Positions 41,517 through 51,244 are shown, counted from the first letter of the stretch. The stretch is DNA of 64,000 nt from JBGNFV01 sp049645705 (GCA_049645705.1 JBARUK010000043.1:97074-161073); one strand, 5' to 3'. Numbers and translations are program-made. Notes: generated by a model from the letters alone, not told the origin.

Positions 41517-44500
41517 ATGCTCAACGCTTTTATACGCTTTTTTTTAGAAAATAAACTCGTCACCGTCATACTGCTGGTGGCGCTGGTAGGCTGGGGCCTG
41601 TCCACGGCACCATTTGACTACGCTCGGGACTGGCTGCCGGGCGACCCGGTGCCGGTAGATGCCATACCTAATATAGGCGAAAACCAGCAGATCGTATTTA
41701 CCGAGTGGCCCGGCCGCAGCCCGCAGGATGTGGACGACCAGATCACCTACCCCCTTACCACCGCCATGCTGGGCATACCGGGCGTAAAGACGGTGCGCAG
41801 CACCTCTATGTTTGGCTTCAGCAGCATCTACATCATATTTAATGAGGACGTAGAGTTCTACTGGAGCCGCTCGCGCATACTGGAAAAGCTGAATGCGCTC
41901 TCGCCCGGCGTACTGCCGGAGGGCGTGCAGCCCACGCTGGGGCCCGATGCCACGGCGCTGGGCCAGATATTCTGGTATACGCTGGAGGGCCGCGACCCGG
42001 AGGGCAACGTAACGGGCGGCTGGGACCTGCAGGAGCTGCGCTCCATACAGGACTACTATGTACGCTACGCGCTCAACTCCGCCAGTGGCGTGAGTGAGGT
42101 AGCCAGCATAGGCGGCTATGTAAAGGAGTACCAGGTAGATGTAAACCCCGATGCTCTGCAGGCCTATGGCGTGACCATGGAGCAGGTAGTGAACAGCGTA
42201 CGCGGCAGTAACCTGGACGTGGGCGCCAAGACACTGGAAGTGAACAACGTGGAGTACTTCATCCGCGGGCTGGGCTACATAAAGAACCTGGAAGACATAG
42301 AGCAGTCCGTAGTGGCCTCTGCCAATAATGTGCCTGTGCGCGTAGGCGATGTGGCGCGGGTGAGCATGGGCCCGGCAGCGCGGCGCGGCATACTGGACAA
42401 GGGCGGTGCCGAGGTAGTAGGCGGCGTCATAGTAGCCCGTGAGGGGGCCAACCCGCTGGAAGCCATCAATAATGTAAAGGCCAAGATAGAAGAAATAAAA
42501 GGTGGCCTGCCCAGCCGCACGCTGGAGGACGGCACCCTCTCGCAGGTGACCATAGTACCCTTCTACGACCGCACCACACTGATAAAAGAAACGCTGGGCA
42601 CGCTGGAAGAGGCCCTAACGCTGGAGATCCTCATTACCATAATCGTGGTCATAGTCATGGTGGTAAACATGCGGGCCTCCCTGCTCATATCCGGCCTGCT
42701 GCCCGTGGCGGTGCTCATGTGCTTCATAGCCATGCGCTACTTCGGGGTAGATGCCAACATAGTGGCCCTCAGCGGCATAGCCATAGCCATAGGCACTATG
42801 GTAGATATGGGCATCATACTTACAGAAAATATCCTGCGCCACCGCGACAGCGAAACGCTGGACGAGGCCGGGGAGCCGCGCACGGCCTTCGACATAGTAT
42901 TCAGGGCCAGTAGCGAGGTGGCCCCCGCCATCCTTACCGCCATAGCCACCACCATTGTCAGCTTTATACCCGTATTTGTATTAGAGGCCGCCGAGGGTAA
43001 GCTCTTCCGGCCGCTGGCATTTACCAAAACCTTTGCCCTGGCCGCTGCAGTACTCGTTACCCTTGTGTTCATACCCGCCTTTGCGCAGTGGTTATTTTTC
43101 GGAAAAAAGAAAACGCAGTACGCCAGCATGTCCTTCAATGCTGCGGTATTCATCACCGGCGTGGTCCTGCTCATTATGGGCTATATATGGTCCGGCTGCG
43201 TACTTATAGCCCTTGGGGGGTGGAATCTGTACAGCACCTTTGACAAGCGCTACGCCACCTACCGCCCCGCGGGCCGGGTGGTGATAGTGGTGCTGGCCGT
43301 GGCCATACTGCTCTGTCGTGAGTGGCTGCCCCTGGGGCCGTCCGTGGCCTTTGTCTGGAACCTGCTCTTTGTCGTATTCGTCATAGGCGTGCTGCTGGGG
43401 CTGTTCTACGCCGTCATATACTTTTACCGCCCCATGCTTATGTGGTGCCTTAACCATAAGGCCCTCTTCCTGAGCATACCTTCTGTACTGGTACTTACCG
43501 GGGCCATGGTATGGTTCGGCTTCGGGGGCGTGTTTGGTTTTGTGGCCAAAGGCTTTGACCTGGTAGGCTACAATGTGCGCACTACCGACAGTTGGTCGGC
43601 CATGGTGCATGCCTTTCCCGGTACGGGCGAGGAGTTTATGCCCAGCCTGGACGAGGGGGCCTTCCTGCTGATGCCCACAAGCATGCCCCACTCGGGTATA
43701 GCGTATAATAAGGAGACACTGCGCTACCTGGACATGGCGGTGGCAAGCATACCGGAGGTAGACGAGGTGGTGGGCAAACTGGGCCGGGTGGAGAGTGCGC
43801 TGGACCCCGCCCCCATCAGTATGTTTGAGAACGTGATCACGTACAAAACGGAGTATGCCGTGGACGAAGAGGGCCGCCGCCTGCGCTTCCGTACCGATGA
43901 CGAGGGCCGCTTTATGCTGAAAGACTCCGGCTACTATAACCCCATGCGCGGCTTCAGGGCGGTAGATGTGCAAAACCTGGTGCCTGATGATGGCGGCGAA
44001 TACCTGCGCCAGTGGCGTAACCACATACGCTCGCAGGATGATATATGGCAGGAGATCGTACAGGCCACCCGCATACCGGGCGTAACCTCGGCCCCTAAGC
44101 TGCAGCCTATAGAAACGCGGCTGGTGATGCTGCAGACGGGCATGCGCGCGCCTATGGGCATAAAGGTAAGCGGCCCGGACCTGCGCACGATAGAGCAGTT
44201 CGGTTTTGAGCTGGAAAAGATACTGACCCAGGTGCCCTCTATCAAAAAGGAGACCGTGTTTGCCGAGCGCATGGTAGGCAAGCCCTACCTCACGCTGGAG
44301 ATAGACCGGCAGGCCATAGCACGCTACGGCCTCACGGTGCAGGCCCTGCAGCAGCATATAGAGGTAGCCATAGGGGGCATGCAGCTTACCTCTACGGTAG
44401 AGGGCCGCGAGCGCTACCCGGTGCGGGTGCGCTACCCCCGCGAACTGCGCGACAGTCCGGAGGAACTGAAGAACATACTGATACCCACACCGGCGGGCAG

Positions 44501-45362
44501 CTCGGTGCCACTGGGTGACCTGGTAGAGATGAACTACGTGAAGGGCCCGCAGATGATACGCAGCGAAGATACCTTCCTGCTTGGCTATGTGCTGTTTGAC
44601 AGGCAGCCAGACGTAGCCGAAGTAACGGTGGTAGAAGATGCCCGCCGCCTGATAGAGAGCCGTATAGCCGAGGGCACCCTTACCGTGCCCGAAGGGGTGA
44701 GCTACCGCTTTGCCGGCAGCTACGAAAACCAGGTACGGGCAGAAAAGCGCCTGTCCATCATAGTCCCCCTCGTGCTCGCCATCATATTCCTGCTGCTGTA
44801 CCTGCAGTTTCGCAGTGTGGCCGTCACCGGCATGGTATTCAGCGGCATAGCCGTGGCCTTTGCCGGGGGCTTTATCATGATCTGGCTGTATGGCCAGGCC
44901 TGGTTCGGCGACTTTGCCATATTCGGCGAAAACATCCGTGACCTCTTCCAGATGGGTACGGTAAACCTGAGTGTGGCCGTATGGGTCGGCTTCATAGCCC
45001 TGTTTGGTATAGCTACGGATGACGGGGTGGTGATGGCGACGTACCTGCAGCAGGTATACGGTGACCGCCAGCCGGAGAGCCGCGAGGAGGTACATGCAGC
45101 GGTGGCGGAGGCGGGCAGCCGCAGGATCAGGCCCTGCCTTATGACTACGGCCACTACCCTGCTGGCCCTGCTGCCCGTGCTCACCAGCACCGGCCGCGGC
45201 TCTGACATTATGGTGCCCATGGCCATACCCTCCTTCGGCGGCATGGCCGTAGAGCTTATCACATTATTCGTAGTGCCCGTACTCTATGCCATGTACAAGG
45301 AGCGGCAGGTAAGAAAAGATAAATGGCGCGCAGAAGCCTTTAAATCAGACAGCCATGAGTAG
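41517..45362 (+). CDS. cusA: Heavy-metal RND efflux pump, CusA/CzcA type
   Basis: 1281 residues from the ATG at 41517. It is the inner-membrane proton-driven pump of a tripartite metal exporter. Family features: N-terminal helix then the AIPNIGENQQIVFTEWPGRS porter start; TM4 motif AIAIGTMVDMGIILTENILRH with Asp and Glu for proton relay; ESALDPAPISMFE in the porter domain; and a second-half TM4 region IALFGIATDDGVVMATYLQQ. It is about 230 residues longer than E. coli CusA. The extra length comes from a hydrophobic stretch between the two halves (FITGVVLLIMGYIWSGCVL ... GRVVIVVLAVAILL) and a charged insert near residue 790. The last 8 bases overlap the next gene. Cu(I)/Ag(I) is the likely substrate, given the HMBD and DUF3347 proteins downstream. 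Confidence 0.92.
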   Translation: MLNAFIRFFLENKLVTVILLVALVGWGLSTAPFDYARDWLPGDPVPVDAIPNIGENQQIVFTEWPGRSPQDVDDQITYPLTTAMLGIPGVKTVRSTSMFGFSSIYIIFNEDVEFYWSRSRILEKLNALSPGVLPEGVQPTLGPDATALGQIFWYTLEGRDPEGNVTGGWDLQELRSIQDYYVRYALNSASGVSEVASIGGYVKEYQVDVNPDALQAYGVTMEQVVNSVRGSNLDVGAKTLEVNNVEYFIRGLGYIKNLEDIEQSVVASANNVPVRVGDVARVSMGPAARRGILDKGGAEVVGGVIVAREGANPLEAINNVKAKIEEIKGGLPSRTLEDGTLSQVTIVPFYDRTTLIKETLGTLEEALTLEILITIIVVIVMVVNMRASLLISGLLPVAVLMCFIAMRYFGVDANIVALSGIAIAIGTMVDMGIILTENILRHRDSETLDEAGEPRTAFDIVFRASSEVAPAILTAIATTIVSFIPVFVLEAAEGKLFRPLAFTKTFALAAAVLVTLVFIPAFAQWLFFGKKKTQYASMSFNAAVFITGVVLLIMGYIWSGCVLIALGGWNLYSTFDKRYATYRPAGRVVIVVLAVAILLCREWLPLGPSVAFVWNLLFVVFVIGVLLGLFYAVIYFYRPMLMWCLNHKALFLSIPSVLVLTGAMVWFGFGGVFGFVAKGFDLVGYNVRTTDSWSAMVHAFPGTGEEFMPSLDEGAFLLMPTSMPHSGIAYNKETLRYLDMAVASIPEVDEVVGKLGRVESALDPAPISMFENVITYKTEYAVDEEGRRLRFRTDDEGRFMLKDSGYYNPMRGFRAVDVQNLVPDDGGEYLRQWRNHIRSQDDIWQEIVQATRIPGVTSAPKLQPIETRLVMLQTGMRAPMGIKVSGPDLRTIEQFGFELEKILTQVPSIKKETVFAERMVGKPYLTLEIDRQAIARYGLTVQALQQHIEVAIGGMQLTSTVEGRERYPVRVRYPRELRDSPEELKNILIPTPAGSSVPLGDLVEMNYVKGPQMIRSEDTFLLGYVLFDRQPDVAEVTVVEDARRLIESRIAEGTLTVPEGVSYRFAGSYENQVRAEKRLSIIVPLVLAIIFLLLYLQFRSVAVTGMVFSGIAVAFAGGFIMIWLYGQAWFGDFAIFGENIRDLFQMGTVNLSVAVWVGFIALFGIATDDGVVMATYLQQVYGDRQPESREEVHAAVAEAGSRRIRPCLMTTATTLLALLPVLTSTGRGSDIMVPMAIPSFGGMAVELITLFVVPVLYAMYKERQVRKDKWRAEAFKSDSHE

Positions 45363-46680
45363 GATACCACACATATTCATTTTGGGGGTATTATACATTT
45401 TTATAATACCCGCCACGGCCCATTCGCAGGAACAGATACGTGCTACTGAGGATACGACCACGATCGCCCGGGACCAGTTTATCGTGGATGTGCTGGAAAG
45501 GGACCCCAGGGTACTTGCTGCCCTGAAAAGCTATGAAGCTACCAGAGAAAGGGCTAACCAGGCAAAAGCTCTGGAAGACCCCCAGCTTACCGTAGGGGCA
45601 TTCATATCACCCATAGAGACCCGGGTAGGCCCGCAGCAGGCCCGCATCGGTATCCGGCAGATGTTTCCCTGGTTCGGCACCCTCTCCGTAAGGCAGCAGC
45701 AGGCTCTGACTCAGGTGCGGCGTGCCTGGTACAACTACCTGGAGGTAAGGGCGGAAGTGGTACTGGAAACGTACCAGAACTTTGCCCGTATGTATGAGCT
45801 GGAAGAGGAGGTATACCTGCTGCAGGAACAGCAGAAGGTGATGCAAAGCCTGGAGCGTATAGCCATGGTTCGCTATGAAGGAGGTGAAGGCTCCCTGGCC
45901 GATGTGCTGCGGGTACAGCTACAACTGGCGGAGCTGGAGACAGGGATCGATAAGAAAAAGGCCGACCGGCTGCTGGCTTTACTCATCTTTAATGCGCGGC
46001 TTCCGGACAGATACACATTTAGACCAGGAGAGAACCTGCCTGATACACTGACGCTGATCCCGACCGATTCGTTATTCGATATGGATAAGGATGTACAGGG
46101 CCAGTTCCGGCTGCTGGGCGCGCAGGAAGAAATAGAAGCGGCCAGAAAAGGACAGGAAGCGGCAAGACTGGCCGGGCGCCCTATGCTCGGGGCCGGGGTG
46201 GACTATGTGATCACGGGCAAACGCGACGACATGAACGTACCGGACAACGGCCGGGATGCCATCATGCCGATGGTGACGGTGTCGCTGCCCATTTTCAGAA
46301 AAAAATACAAATCCCTGAACCGCGAGGCTGCCCTGATGGCAGAGGTAGCAGAGGCACGGTATGAAGGCCTCTTTGACAAGGTAAACCGGGAGGCAATAGA
46401 ACTGACCATGACTCTGTTTGGTACCGGTAAAGACATCGAGCTGCTGCAAAAACAGATCTACCTGGCGGAGAAAACGCAAAAGTTGCTGATCGGCAGCTAT
46501 AGCTCCGGTGATGAGTCACTGCAGAATGTACTGGACGTGCAGCAGCAGATCATAGACTACCGGATGAAACTGCTGCAGGCTGTGACCAGGCAGTATATCA
46601 ATAGTAAGAAAGTAAATTACCTGACAGGCACAGAGGGGACAGCTCTGAAAACGAAGCAAAATGAAGAATCTACAGAATAA
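45355..46680 (+). CDS. TolC-like outer membrane factor (CusC-type)
   Basis: A 441-residue outer-membrane channel of the RND exporter. Signal peptide (IFIIPATAHSQ), then two TolC-type repeats rich in coiled-coil heptads: ALKSYEATRERANQAKALEDPQL opens the first, and QFRLLGAQEEIEAARKGQEAARLAGRP the second. It overlaps cusA by 8 bases and the adaptor gene by 20 bases, so translation of the three is coupled. Together with the pump and adaptor it would form a channel from periplasm to exterior. Confidence 0.88.
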   Translation: MSRIPHIFILGVLYIFIIPATAHSQEQIRATEDTTTIARDQFIVDVLERDPRVLAALKSYEATRERANQAKALEDPQLTVGAFISPIETRVGPQQARIGIRQMFPWFGTLSVRQQQALTQVRRAWYNYLEVRAEVVLETYQNFARMYELEEEVYLLQEQQKVMQSLERIAMVRYEGGEGSLADVLRVQLQLAELETGIDKKKADRLLALLIFNARLPDRYTFRPGENLPDTLTLIPTDSLFDMDKDVQGQFRLLGAQEEIEAARKGQEAARLAGRPMLGAGVDYVITGKRDDMNVPDNGRDAIMPMVTVSLPIFRKKYKSLNREAALMAEVAEARYEGLFDKVNREAIELTMTLFGTGKDIELLQKQIYLAEKTQKLLIGSYSSGDESLQNVLDVQQQIIDYRMKLLQAVTRQYINSKKVNYLTGTEGTALKTKQNEESTE

Positions 46681-48433
46681 CCTGAAACCGGCCCTGGGCC
46701 TGCTGGTGCTGGGTATGATACTGGGCATGGTGGTGGTAATGGCGATCATAAACGGCGGTGAGGATGAGGACAACCTGGCCAGCCACATGCATACGCAGGA
46801 CAGTGTGGTGGTAACGCCGCAGGGCGAGGTGGTATGGACCTGCTCTATGCACCCGCAGATACGCCAGCCCCAGGCGGGTGACTGCCCCATATGCGGTATG
46901 GACCTGATACCGATGGAACTGGACGAGGATGGTGACCCGATGGCGGTACGCATGAGTGCCAGTGCCATGCGGCTGGCCAACATACAGACTACCCTGGTGG
47001 GCACCTCAGGCTCGGCCAGCCGTACGCTGCGGCTGGACGGCCGCATAGTGCAGGACGAGAGCCGGGAGTACAGCCAGGTGGCGCAGTACCCGGGCCGTAT
47101 AGAGCAGCTATATATAAATGTGACGGGCGAAGAGGTGAAACGCGGGCAGCGCATAGCCTCGATATACTCGCCGGAGCTGGTGACGGCGCAGCGTGAGCTG
47201 CTGGAGGCGCAGGACTTTAAGGACAGTAACCCGGCGCTGTATGAGGCGGCCCGGCAGAAGCTGCGCAACTGGAAACTGAGCAACGCGCAGATAGACCGCA
47301 TAATCGCTACGGGCCATGTGAGCAATACGCTCACTATATTTGCGGAACGCAACGGGGTGGTGACGGAGAAGATGGTAAACCCGGGCGACTATGTGAAGCA
47401 GGGCGATGTGCTCTTTGCCGTGGCTAACCTGGAGGAGCTCTGGGCGGTATTTAATGTATACGAAAGCGAACTGCCGCTGCTGCAGGAGGGCGACGAGGTC
47501 ATGTTTACGGTGCAGGCGGTGCCGGGCGCTACCTTTAGCACGACTATCAACTTTGTGAACCCGACCATGAACACCAGTGAGCGGACGGCCACGGCGCGCG
47601 GACAGATCAAGAACCGGGGTGATCAGCTAAAGCCGGGTATGCTCATAAGCGGAAGGCTGGAGGCGGAAACGCAGGCAGGCACCAGTATGCTGCAGGTGCC
47701 CCGCTCGGCGGTACTGTGGACGGGTACGCGCTCGGTGGTGTATGTAAAGGTATCGGGCACGGAGCAGCCCTCGTTTATGATGCGGGAGGTGACTCTGGGC
47801 AAGGGCGCCGGAGACAGCTACGTAGTAGCGGAAGGCCTGAAGGCAGGCGAGCGGGTGGTGACTAACGGGGCCTTTAGCGTAGACGCAGCGGCCCAGCTCA
47901 ATAATAAGCCGAGTATGATGAACGAGGTGGAAACGAAGGAGGAGTCGCCTGTAATAACCGGCGATGCGTATACCCTTAGCGGTGAAGTGGGGGCACAAAT
48001 GCAGGCAGTATTGAAAAATTACCTTTATATTAAAGACCTGTTAGTGGCTGCCAAAGCAGAGGAAGTAAACAACCATGCGGACTCACTGGTGCAGGCACTC
48101 ACAGATATAGACGAGACGAAGATCCCTGCCAACGGCAGACACCTGTGGCACGGGCTGAAGGAGCGTATGCTGCAGTCTGCCAGAAATATAAGCAGGGCAG
48201 AAAGCATAGACACTCAGCGTAAACTATTTGTCTCGCTGAGCGAAGCCATGATAGGGATGGTCTCGGGCTTTAGTTTTACAGACCAAAGCCTGTACCTGCA
48301 GCACTGCCCTATGGCGGATGATAATACGGGTGGGGCCTGGCTGAGCCTGAACGAGCAGGTCAGAAACCCCTACTACGGTGATATGATGCTGACCTGCGGG
48401 GAGGTAAGAGCCGTATTGAATAGTAATGAGTAA
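46661..48433 (+). CDS. cusB: RND adaptor (CusB-type) with N-terminal heavy-metal-binding and C-terminal DUF3347 domains
   Basis: A 590-residue periplasmic membrane-fusion protein. An N-terminal membrane anchor is followed near residues 60-90 by a heavy-metal-binding domain, WTCSMHPQIRQPQ ... CPICGMDLIPM. The lipoyl/barrel adaptor core follows (LDGRIVQDESREYSQV, GRIEQLYINVTGEEVKRG, ERNGVVTEKMVNPGDYVKQG, VPRSAVLWTGTRSVVYVKV). From about residue 440 a DUF3347 domain ends with CPMADDNTGGAWLS and NPYYGDMMLTCG, a Cys/Met pair likely to bind copper. The combination lets the adaptor capture the metal at both ends. It overlaps the preceding gene by 20 bases. Confidence 0.92.
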   Translation: MKNLQNNLKPALGLLVLGMILGMVVVMAIINGGEDEDNLASHMHTQDSVVVTPQGEVVWTCSMHPQIRQPQAGDCPICGMDLIPMELDEDGDPMAVRMSASAMRLANIQTTLVGTSGSASRTLRLDGRIVQDESREYSQVAQYPGRIEQLYINVTGEEVKRGQRIASIYSPELVTAQRELLEAQDFKDSNPALYEAARQKLRNWKLSNAQIDRIIATGHVSNTLTIFAERNGVVTEKMVNPGDYVKQGDVLFAVANLEELWAVFNVYESELPLLQEGDEVMFTVQAVPGATFSTTINFVNPTMNTSERTATARGQIKNRGDQLKPGMLISGRLEAETQAGTSMLQVPRSAVLWTGTRSVVYVKVSGTEQPSFMMREVTLGKGAGDSYVVAEGLKAGERVVTNGAFSVDAAAQLNNKPSMMNEVETKEESPVITGDAYTLSGEVGAQMQAVLKNYLYIKDLLVAAKAEEVNNHADSLVQALTDIDETKIPANGRHLWHGLKERMLQSARNISRAESIDTQRKLFVSLSEAMIGMVSGFSFTDQSLYLQHCPMADDNTGGAWLSLNEQVRNPYYGDMMLTCGEVRAVLNSNE

Positions 48434-48467
48434 ACCAACTATAATTAAACTAAATCAAACATTGACG

Positions 48468-49139
48468 ATGAAACGACTGAGATTCATGGCCGCCCTGTGT
48501 ATGGTGGCAATGCTGGGCTTTACAGCCTGTGACGGTGAAGGCGAGAAAAACGAAGAAACAGCCGAAAATACGGAAATACAGGAGGCTGATCCTCACGCCG
48601 GTCATAACCACGGCGCGGGAGAGCATGGCGGAGGCATGGAGGGAGAAGGATCCGGTGAGCCACTGGAGCCAATGACCTTTGACCAGCCTGCCGCAGAAGT
48701 GCAGGCCATGGTAAGTGAGGTTATGAGCGACTACCTGGATATAAAAACGAGCCTGTCGCAGGACAATGCAGAGGGTGCCGCCCATGCCGCAGGTCCGTTC
48801 GTGCAGCGCAGAAACAACGTACCCGACTGGGATAATGTACCTGCTGAGCAGAAGGACTACCTGAAAAAAGCCCTGCAACAGGCCAGCAATGACGCTGTGT
48901 CTATAAACGTGACGCAGAACATAGACATGCAGCGTAAGTCATTCGAAGGCCTGAGCGCCACCATGTATGCCCTGGCCAAAACCTTCGGTACAGAAGACAA
49001 GCTGTACTACCAGTACTGCCCTATGGCTTTTGACAACAAAGGTGCCTACTGGATCAGCGCCGAGGAGGAGATCATGAACCCCTACTTTGGCGACGCTATG
49101 CTCAAGTGCGGCCGCGTGGAAGAGACCATAGAGATGTGA
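48468..49139 (+). CDS. DUF3347 lipoprotein, probable periplasmic copper-binding partner
   Basis: 223 residues from ATG 48468, which gives a lipoprotein signal (MLGFTAC); an overlapping earlier ATG at 48426 has no signal. A His/Gly-rich stretch HAGHNHGAGEHGGGMEGE follows the lipobox and looks metal-binding. The remainder is a DUF3347 domain with YCPMAFDNKGAYWIS and NPYFGDAMLKCG, clearly paralogous to the C-terminal domain of the adaptor just upstream. It probably delivers Cu/Ag to, or buffers it for, the efflux pump. It is the last gene of the operon and is followed by a terminator. Confidence 0.88.
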   Translation: MKRLRFMAALCMVAMLGFTACDGEGEKNEETAENTEIQEADPHAGHNHGAGEHGGGMEGEGSGEPLEPMTFDQPAAEVQAMVSEVMSDYLDIKTSLSQDNAEGAAHAAGPFVQRRNNVPDWDNVPAEQKDYLKKALQQASNDAVSINVTQNIDMQRKSFEGLSATMYALAKTFGTEDKLYYQYCPMAFDNKGAYWISAEEEIMNPYFGDAMLKCGRVEETIEM

Positions 49140-49162
49140 TATAAGCACATCGCTGAACCTTA

Positions 49163-49194
49163 AGCCGCCGGTGGAAACACCCGCGGCTTTTTTT
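49163..49194 (+). terminator. Terminator of the metal efflux operon
   Basis: A stem AGCCGCCGGTG/CACCCGCGGCT (one mismatch) with a GAAA loop is followed by seven T residues, 24 bases after the last stop. Confidence 0.88.
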
Positions 49195-49210
49195 GTGAGG
49201 GTTGGGTATT

Positions 49211-49258
49211 AATGAATGATTAATTGATTATCTGTAGACGCGTGATTTATCGCGTTTC
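49211..49258. repeat. Dispersed repeat, copy 1 (also at 50815-50862)
   Basis: AATGAATGATTAATTGATTA followed by a CTGTAGACGCGTGATTTATC-type segment with a small CGCG-based stem. The copy at 50815-50862 shares about 40 of 48 positions, with the stem part altered to CACGG. No coding content. Confidence 0.7.
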
Positions 49259-49707
49259 ACTGGCAGTTGGTTGGTTTGGGAGTTGAGAAGTTTAATAGTT
49301 AATGAGGGGATGAGTGATACGAGGGTAATGGTAACCGGAAAAATAGGATGTATTAGATGCCCTGCCTATCGCGAGTCTCCTGACTCGTGATGACCTATTA
49401 TGCGAGTCTCTGACTCCCGGACCCGAGGGAAGATAAACATATCCCGCAGTGCTTAACGTTTAAGAAGTTGGGTGGCTGCATCTCACTGGCAGTTGGTTGG
49501 TTTGGGAGTTGAGAAGTTTAATAGTTAATGAGGGGATGAGTGATACTAGGGTAATGGTAACCGGAGAAATAGGATGTATTAGATGCCCTGCCTATCGCGA
49601 GTCTCCTGACTCGTGATGACCTATTGTGCGAGTCTCTGACTCCCGGACCCGAGGGCAGATAAACATATCCCGCAGTGCTTAACGTTTAAGAAGTTTGGTT
49701 GCTGCAT
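49257..49707. repeat. Tandem duplication of a 226-base non-coding unit
   Basis: Two copies (about 49257-49482 and 49483-49707) agree at roughly 97 percent of positions. Each contains the small hairpins CGAGTC-TCCT-GACTCG and GAGTC-TCT-GACTC close together. No reading frame is conserved between copies. The duplication is recent, as few differences have built up. Confidence 0.9.
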
Positions 49708-49909
49708 CACAGGGGAGGGTTTAGACCCGTGGGCACCATGCAATAAGCCTATCTACTCTGGCAAACTGCTGCTATACCCGCTAGCTTGTGCGCTTACCGA
49801 CGGGGCACAAGCCCCATCGGGATCGAGACTGATGTTTGCGCCAGAGAAGGAATGGATGAGAGAACAAATGAACTTTATCCCGATCCGACAAAACCCAGCC
49901 CCATCGGCG

Positions 49910-49957
49910 CTGGGCTCGCAATCGACTGGGCTCGCAATCGACTGGGCTCGCAATCGA
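49910..49957. repeat. Three tandem copies of a 16-base unit
   Basis: CTGGGCTCGCAATCGA is repeated three times without change at 49910, 49926 and 49942. It lies in non-coding sequence between the efflux operon and the protease gene. Confidence 0.95.
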
Positions 49958-50184
49958 GCGGAAACCTCGGTAGCTTATCAGCATCATACCTTAAACCAAG
50001 TACCATAGGTACGACACCATAGACCCGCCCACCGTTGTCGATCAATGGTTGAGGGAATGAGTCGATGAATGGGTGATTGATTGGATGAGAGAATGAGCGA
50101 GGGTAAAATGGTGATCGGGGAAAACAAAACCATAGCCCAAATCAAGTCTCCCCCCTTCCGGTCCACAAAAACCAATCTGAAAAT

Positions 50185-50392
50185 CCGTTTCTGTTTCGCG
50201 TTTGTCCCATTGGGATCCCGTCGGGGCAATTCACCTGGCAGGTTGTACGGTCAAGATCTCAACCCTGGCGGTTCTACTGCCGGGTAGACCCCTACGCCCT
50301 GTCAGTGAGGCAAGTTCAGAGCTTGCTGGCTTGGGCAATTCCAGGTTACGCTTCGCTAAACTTGAAATAGTAAAACAAAAAAATACCTGCAG
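50185..50392. repeat. About 210-base dispersed repeat, copy 1
   Basis: It begins CCGTTTCTGTTTCGCG and ends AATACCTGCAG. It is about 90 percent identical to 53029-53239. It includes GGCAGGTTGTACGGTCAA and a terminal A-rich segment ATAGTAAAACAAAAAAATAC, which recall modules of the hairpin mosaic tracts. It abuts the 3' end of a broken L-domain gene, as copy 2 does. Confidence 0.9.
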
Positions 50393-50408
50393 GTACGGGG
50401 CTGTGTGA

Positions 50409-50659
50409 TCAGAAGGCGGAGCAGTCGCCGTTCTGGATGTCCTCTACCGTGGGGTTATAACCGTTATACAGTATGTTGACCTTGTAGTACACGCCGTTAT
50501 TGACAAGGTTAGACAGGGCGCATACGTCATCGAGTGAGTCATTGAAGTAAATAGTTGCCTCGTAGCCCTGGTCAGTCTATACAGCGAGGGGTTGTCCATG
50601 ATCTGCAGCGCCTGGTCTATGATCACTACGTCGGACAGTGCTGTCAGGTCGCCCAGGTA
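50409..50659 (-). pseudogene. C-terminal fragment of a receptor-L-domain protein, frameshifted
   Basis: On the minus strand YLGDLTALSDVVIIDQALQI is followed by MDNPSLY. After a frame change comes GYEATIYFNDSLDDVCALSN up to NGDCSAF and a stop at 50409-50411. This is the end of an extracellular leucine-rich/receptor-L-domain protein. The first 57 bases (50603-50659) repeat at 53234-53290, where the other part of such a gene lies. There is no start codon or signal, so it is a remnant. Confidence 0.7.
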
Positions 50660-51244
50660 CTATTTAGCAGTTAGGTGACGGACCATTGAGATGCTTGGAC
50701 TGGCACACTCCTACCTACACTGTACTGGCTCAAGGTTTTGTTTGATGGTAGGATCATCAGGATTTCACTCACAACTGGTTTAGTCGATGAATTAATGAGA
50801 GAATGATTGGACGAATGAATGATTAATTGATTATCCGTAGACGCACTATTTATCACGGATAGTAATACAAAGGTTAATTGAATTAGACCGAATATTATTC
50901 CAATTGGCGAAACCATCTCCTGCGGGCAATATCTTATTGATAAACAAGGGATATATCTAGTGCTACACTACTCAGGATGAAATATAACCTTCTTTATTAC
51001 CTCAAAAACCAATTCTATAACTATTATCAACAGTAGTATAAACTTATATATAATAATCTACAAATCGACATTTCACCGCAACAAATCAAACTCACTTCAA
51101 GTTGTATTATGGTCTTAAAAAACAAGAGAAGAACGTTCTTACTGGAGATTGATATTATCTGCTATACTCTCCAAGTATTCAACTCTTCTACTTCCGGAGA
51201 CCTTCCGCACATTTAAGCAAGAAAAAATTAAACAAACCAATACT
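50660..51244. other. Non-coding stretch upstream of the S1 protease gene
   Basis: Contains copy 2 of the dispersed repeat (50815-50862) and otherwise AT-rich sequence. Short frames on the minus strand have no recognisable content. The promoter of the protease gene should lie here, but no complete consensus was found. Confidence 0.4.

Noticed and set aside
43092..45095. A 667-codon open frame on the minus strand
   Set aside because: It lies entirely antisense to cusA, has an odd His/Tyr/Gln/Arg-rich composition and no family motif. It arises from the GC-rich codon use of the pump gene.
50671..50916. Possible transposase remnant on the minus strand
   Set aside because: Short frames contain no DDE or other transposase motif, and no inverted terminal repeats were found around it.
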